Below are positions 4,690 to 7,560 of a DNA stretch of 7,560 bases, piece after piece. The notes below the pieces were generated by a model. The model did not search any database and was not told where the DNA came from. It saw only the letters and a program-made list of their open reading frames with translations. The position numbers and the translations under genes are program-made. The stretch spans positions 1 through 7,560 of the forward strand of contig DBXD01000013.1 in assembly GCA_002309425.1 (NCBI GenBank). Reading direction: 5' to 3'. This stretch comes from Cyanobacteria bacterium UBA1221. Its GTDB lineage: Bacteria > Cyanobacteriota > Vampirovibrionia > Gastranaerophilales > Gastranaerophilaceae. Position 1 is the stretch's first letter. Every line of letters begins with the position of its first letter.

Positions 4690-5326
4690 TGTAAGAGTAA
4701 TTTCAAATCCTGTTGTATTACAAAATCTCTGCAAAATGAGAGATAAAAACACCGACAGTCAGGGAGTAAGAATTGCAACAAGAAAAATTACAAGGTGTTT
4801 GCTCTATGAAGCAGCAAAAAATCTTCCGCTTGTTGAACAGGAAGTAACAACCCCGCTTACTGCATTTAAGGCAAAAACCATTGACCCGGATATAAATTTA
4901 ATTATCTCTCCGATATTAAGGGCGGGATTGATATTTACGGACGAAGCCATTGATATATTGCCTCAAGCCTGCATTAGGCATATCGGTATGTACAGAGATG
5001 AAAAAACTCTCAAACCAATCTGGTACTATAATAAAGTTCCGATGGATGCACCAAATCCCGAAAAATTTTATATCTATATTACAGACCCGATGCTTGCAAC
5101 CGGAAATTCTCTTCTGGAAGCCATTAAACTATATGCAAATAAGGGTATTCCTATAAGCCATATTAAGTGTATTTGTATTATTGCGGCACCTGAGGGCATA
5201 GAAAATATTCAGAAAAATTTCCCTGAAATTGAAATTATAACTGCGGCAATAGACAACGGATTAAATGAAAAGGGCTATATCGTTCCGGGTATGGGTGATG
5301 CCGGGGACAGAATTTTTAACACATAA
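4676..5326 (+). CDS. upp: Uracil phosphoribosyltransferase
   Basis: This enzyme makes UMP from uracil and PRPP in the cytoplasm (pyrimidine salvage). At 216 residues it has the usual family length. Visible motifs are PILRAGL at 79-85, RHIGMYRDEKTLKP at 101-114, the PRPP-binding loop DPMLATGNS at 137-145, APEGI at 171-175 and the uracil-binding C-terminal segment GYIVPGMGDAGDRIF at 200-214. The PRPP loop has Asn where the enterobacterial enzyme has a second Gly (ATGNS against ATGGS); I take this as a tolerated variant. The start overlaps the MCE gene by 14 bases and has a strong GGAGGG site, so the two are very likely co-transcribed and perhaps translationally coupled. The next gene begins two bases after the stop. 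Confidence 0.96.
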   Translation: MNPNNVRVISNPVVLQNLCKMRDKNTDSQGVRIATRKITRCLLYEAAKNLPLVEQEVTTPLTAFKAKTIDPDINLIISPILRAGLIFTDEAIDILPQACIRHIGMYRDEKTLKPIWYYNKVPMDAPNPEKFYIYITDPMLATGNSLLEAIKLYANKGIPISHIKCICIIAAPEGIENIQKNFPEIEIITAAIDNGLNEKGYIVPGMGDAGDRIFNT

Positions 5327-5328
5327 CT

Positions 5329-5826
5329 ATGTACGAGATAAAAAAACAAATTTATTTGGATTTAACTAAAAATCAGAAATCGGCTCTGTGTAATTATTTA
5401 AGAGCTTTGGTGAAAAAGTCGCCCGAAAGCAGTGTCGATGATATTATTGAAAAATTTTTGGAAGATGAAAAATATTATCTTGAAATTAATGCCTCCAGAT
5501 TTGAATTTTTGGCAGAAAAACTTTATGATAATCAGTTTTTGGCAGATACGGAATTGTATATAAAAGAGTGCATAAAATATTACGATTACAAGAAAAAACA
5601 GGAGCCGATTATTCAGGCACAAAAAGAATTTGAAAAGAAAAAACGCAAGTTTTTGCAGGAAGTAAAAATGGGGAAAGAACCTCCTACAAAGAAACAACTA
5701 TATTATTATAATAAACTCTGCAAAAAATATAACCTTGAAAAAAAAGAATTAAACTCAAAACTTGAAGCTCGTGATGAAATAGATAAAATTATTAAAGAAC
5801 ACGAGAAAGATAATTACATACAATAA
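5329..5826 (+). CDS. Lys/Glu-rich protein of unknown function, 165 residues
   Basis: I cannot assign this protein to a named family. It is highly charged, soluble-looking and predicted almost entirely helical. Residues 85-115 and 130-160 have a coiled-coil-like Lys/Glu pattern, and there is no signal peptide or membrane segment. The segment PTKKQLYYYNKLCKKYNL at 119-136 resembles the short 'PT.KQ..Y...L.kky' helical motif found at the ends of various nucleic-acid-associated proteins, but that is too little to infer a role. The ATG at 5329 comes two bases after the upp stop, with no clear Shine-Dalgarno, so translation probably depends on coupling to upp. It sits between upp and the NAD synthetase in a tight same-strand run. 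Confidence 0.8.
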   Translation: MYEIKKQIYLDLTKNQKSALCNYLRALVKKSPESSVDDIIEKFLEDEKYYLEINASRFEFLAEKLYDNQFLADTELYIKECIKYYDYKKKQEPIIQAQKEFEKKKRKFLQEVKMGKEPPTKKQLYYYNKLCKKYNLEKKELNSKLEARDEIDKIIKEHEKDNYIQ

Positions 5827-5875
5827 ATTTTTTGTTAATATATAAATTACAAAAGCCGATTAAAAGGGAAAATCA

Positions 5876-7560
5876 ATGGATAAGAAGATTTATGAATATT
5901 CGGATTTAATTGACAGGGATTTGTCGCAGATGGGGGATACCGCTGACGAAAAACAAAACCTTGCGGGAAAAATAAAACCTCTGCTCACTGACAGTTCAAT
6001 AGTCTTGGCACAAACAAATCCGTTATCAGGAAATATTAAATACAATGCACTAAATGCAAAAAAACGAATTGAGCGGGCAGAAAATATCGGGGCTGACGTA
6101 ATTGTTTTTCCTGAGCTTTATCTTATCGGAGCACCCGTTGGGGATTACATATTAAAATTTCCTGTTGTTGTTAAAGAATGCAGGGAATGGCTCGAAATTT
6201 TAGCCAAAGATACCAAAAAGACAAAATGCATAATTGGTTTTGCAGAAGCTGAAAATGACAAATATTACAACTCCGTTGCCATATTGGCTAACGGTAAAAT
6301 AGAAAAAATAATAAGAAAATCTGTTCTGAATGATATTGCAGAAAACAATGAGAGCAGGTATTTTGAGAGTTGTCCTGCGGATTATGAAAACAGAACGGTT
6401 TCCATAAACGGTAAAAAAGCCGTTATATTAATAGGGGATGAAGAAAAGATTCTTGAAACAGTATTAAAAGAACAAAAACCTGATTATATTATAAATTGCA
6501 CAGCAAAAATTTCCCGAATCGGAAAAGAACAATTTATTTCAAATCAATTCTCTAAAATTGCAAAAAAATATTCTATTCCTTATGTAATGGTTAATCAGGT
6601 CGGCTCATCCGATTGCTTATCCTTTGACGGAGCAAGCAGAGTATATGACAAAAACGGGAATTTAACTTTCAGGGCAAAATATTTTGAAGAACAATTCTTT
6701 ATTGTTAATCCGTTTGATTCTAACGGAATACTGAATTATCAGCCAAAAGGTATGGAAACAAAATTAAGCAGTACATTCAGCCTTGACTACACTTCCGACT
6801 TAGAAAGAATCTATCTGACCATTGTACAATCTATACGGGATTATTTTAAAAAGACAGGCTTCAAACGGGCGTGCCTCGGATTATCGGGCGGACTTGATTC
6901 TACCGTATGTGCGGTTCTTCTTGCAGATGCGTTAGGAAAAGAAAATGTTGTCGGAATCAGTATGCCGTCAAAAATTACAAGTGCGGAAAGCAAAAACGAT
7001 GCAAAAGAATTAGCCGATAATTTGGGAATAACCTTCATTGAAATGCCCATAAAAAACATGTTCGATGTTACAAGAGAAAATTTTGACGAAATATTTTCAA
7101 AAATTGAGAATTGGCAAGAAGCAAGGTACAAACAATCTTATACAAACGACAATATTCAGGCAAGAGCCAGAGCAACAATACTCTGGGGAATTTCAAACGA
7201 GTTTGAAAAGTGTTTGCCGATTGCAACCTCCGATAAATCGGAAGCGTATATGGGATATGCAACCATAAACGGCGATATGTCAGGCGGCTATGCACCGATT
7301 GGGGATGTCACAAAGACAAAACTTTTTGCACTGGCAGATTGGCTAAATAATAACCGCCCGCAAAAAAACGCTATCCCGCAATCAGTAATCAACAAACGTC
7401 CCGGTGCAGAACTCGCAATTAACCCTAAAACCGGTAAACCCCTGCTTGCAGAAGAAGCCCTGATGCCGTATGAATTTTTGGATGAAATTATCTGGCGTGT
7501 TGAAAATCTGCATCAGACAATCAATGATATGATTGAAAGCCAATTTATTTATGAAAAAGA
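5876..7560 (+). CDS. nadE: Glutamine-dependent-type NAD+ synthetase with a degenerate glutaminase site (partial, C-terminus off the right edge)
   Basis: NAD+ synthetase amidates nicotinic acid adenine dinucleotide to NAD+ using ATP, the last step of NAD synthesis. The first 561 residues are present. After an extension of about 40 residues comes a nitrilase-fold glutaminase domain (about 41-290), then the ATP-pyrophosphatase synthetase domain (about 300 onward) with the P-loop SGGLDS at 337-342, NIQARAR, the DKSEAYMGYAT loop at 453-463 and GDMSGGYAPIGDV. In the glutaminase domain the catalytic Glu is E80 (FPEL) and the Lys is K148 (RKSVL). The nucleophile motif normally written like LICED reads LIGDE, putting Gly at 187 in place of Cys; the usual LPNY after the Lys is also lost. 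The later NQVG and FDG motifs remain. Ammonia-dependent activity is therefore likely. GGGA lies before the ATG at 5876, and the gap to the previous gene is 49 bases. Confidence 0.95.
   Translation, partial: MDKKIYEYSDLIDRDLSQMGDTADEKQNLAGKIKPLLTDSSIVLAQTNPLSGNIKYNALNAKKRIERAENIGADVIVFPELYLIGAPVGDYILKFPVVVKECREWLEILAKDTKKTKCIIGFAEAENDKYYNSVAILANGKIEKIIRKSVLNDIAENNESRYFESCPADYENRTVSINGKKAVILIGDEEKILETVLKEQKPDYIINCTAKISRIGKEQFISNQFSKIAKKYSIPYVMVNQVGSSDCLSFDGASRVYDKNGNLTFRAKYFEEQFFIVNPFDSNGILNYQPKGMETKLSSTFSLDYTSDLERIYLTIVQSIRDYFKKTGFKRACLGLSGGLDSTVCAVLLADALGKENVVGISMPSKITSAESKNDAKELADNLGITFIEMPIKNMFDVTRENFDEIFSKIENWQEARYKQSYTNDNIQARARATILWGISNEFEKCLPIATSDKSEAYMGYATINGDMSGGYAPIGDVTKTKLFALADWLNNNRPQKNAIPQSVINKRPGAELAINPKTGKPLLAEEALMPYEFLDEIIWRVENLHQTINDMIESQFIYEK

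Noticed and set aside
4230..4781. 183-codon open frame on the minus strand
   Set aside because: It is antisense to the MCE gene and the start of upp, both well supported by motifs; its translation shows no recognisable domain.
5398..5697. 99-codon Phe/Leu/Ile-rich minus-strand frame, possible membrane protein
   Set aside because: It is the complement of the Lys/Glu-rich gene; AAA/GAA codons read as TTT/TTC on the opposite strand, which explains the hydrophobicity.
5827..5875. TTGTTA...TATAAA as a separate nadE promoter
   Set aside because: The spacing is too short for a -35/-10 pair and the stretch is simply AT-rich; read-through from the upstream genes explains nadE expression.
6841..7295. 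Short open frames on both strands within the NAD synthetase
   Set aside because: They overlap the conserved synthetase domain and have no independent support.

Overview
This AT-rich window comes from a bacterial chromosome and holds ordinary housekeeping genes; it is not a phage, plasmid or defence island. The N-terminal half of RpoB reads most like the cyanobacterial type of beta subunit. Together with the low G+C, that suggests a non-photosynthetic relative of Cyanobacteria (Melainabacteria/Vampirovibrionia, for example gut Gastranaerophilales). That placement is an inference from recalled sequence patterns, not from a search.

Layout: (1) 1-1656, minus: 5' half of rpoB, leaving the window at its left edge. 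(2) 1657-2087: a divergent control region with a good rpoB promoter on the minus strand, a candidate promoter on the plus strand and two copies of a short dyad motif. (3) 2088-2363, plus: a 91-residue protein of unknown function. (4) 2364-2521: a convergent gap with three inverted repeats. (5) 2522-3322, minus: a purine nucleoside phosphorylase. (6) 3347-3379: a strong hairpin. (7) 3391-3630, minus: a small protein that looks like RNA polymerase omega, with its own promoter. (8) 3631-3993: a gap with a palindromic promoter and an 83-bp inverted-repeat element of dispersed-repeat type. (9) 3994 to the right edge, plus: a probable operon of a single-domain MCE/MlaD-like membrane protein, uracil phosphoribosyltransferase (upp), a Lys/Glu-rich protein of unknown function, and a glutamine-dependent-type NAD+ synthetase that runs off the window.

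Functionally the window combines two RNA polymerase subunits with purine salvage, pyrimidine salvage and NAD synthesis, plus one envelope-lipid-transport type protein at the head of the salvage/NAD operon.

The most notable observation is in the NAD synthetase. It has the full two-domain architecture, but the nucleophilic cysteine of the N-terminal glutaminase (nitrilase-fold) domain is a glycine (residue 187), and the motif after the catalytic lysine is also degenerate. The ATP-pyrophosphatase domain looks intact, so the enzyme probably needs free ammonia or an external ammonia source. Other points of interest are an apparently leaderless mRNA start for the MCE gene, the long rpoB leader and the repeat element upstream of the MCE operon. 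I see no convincing wholly new multi-gene system here.
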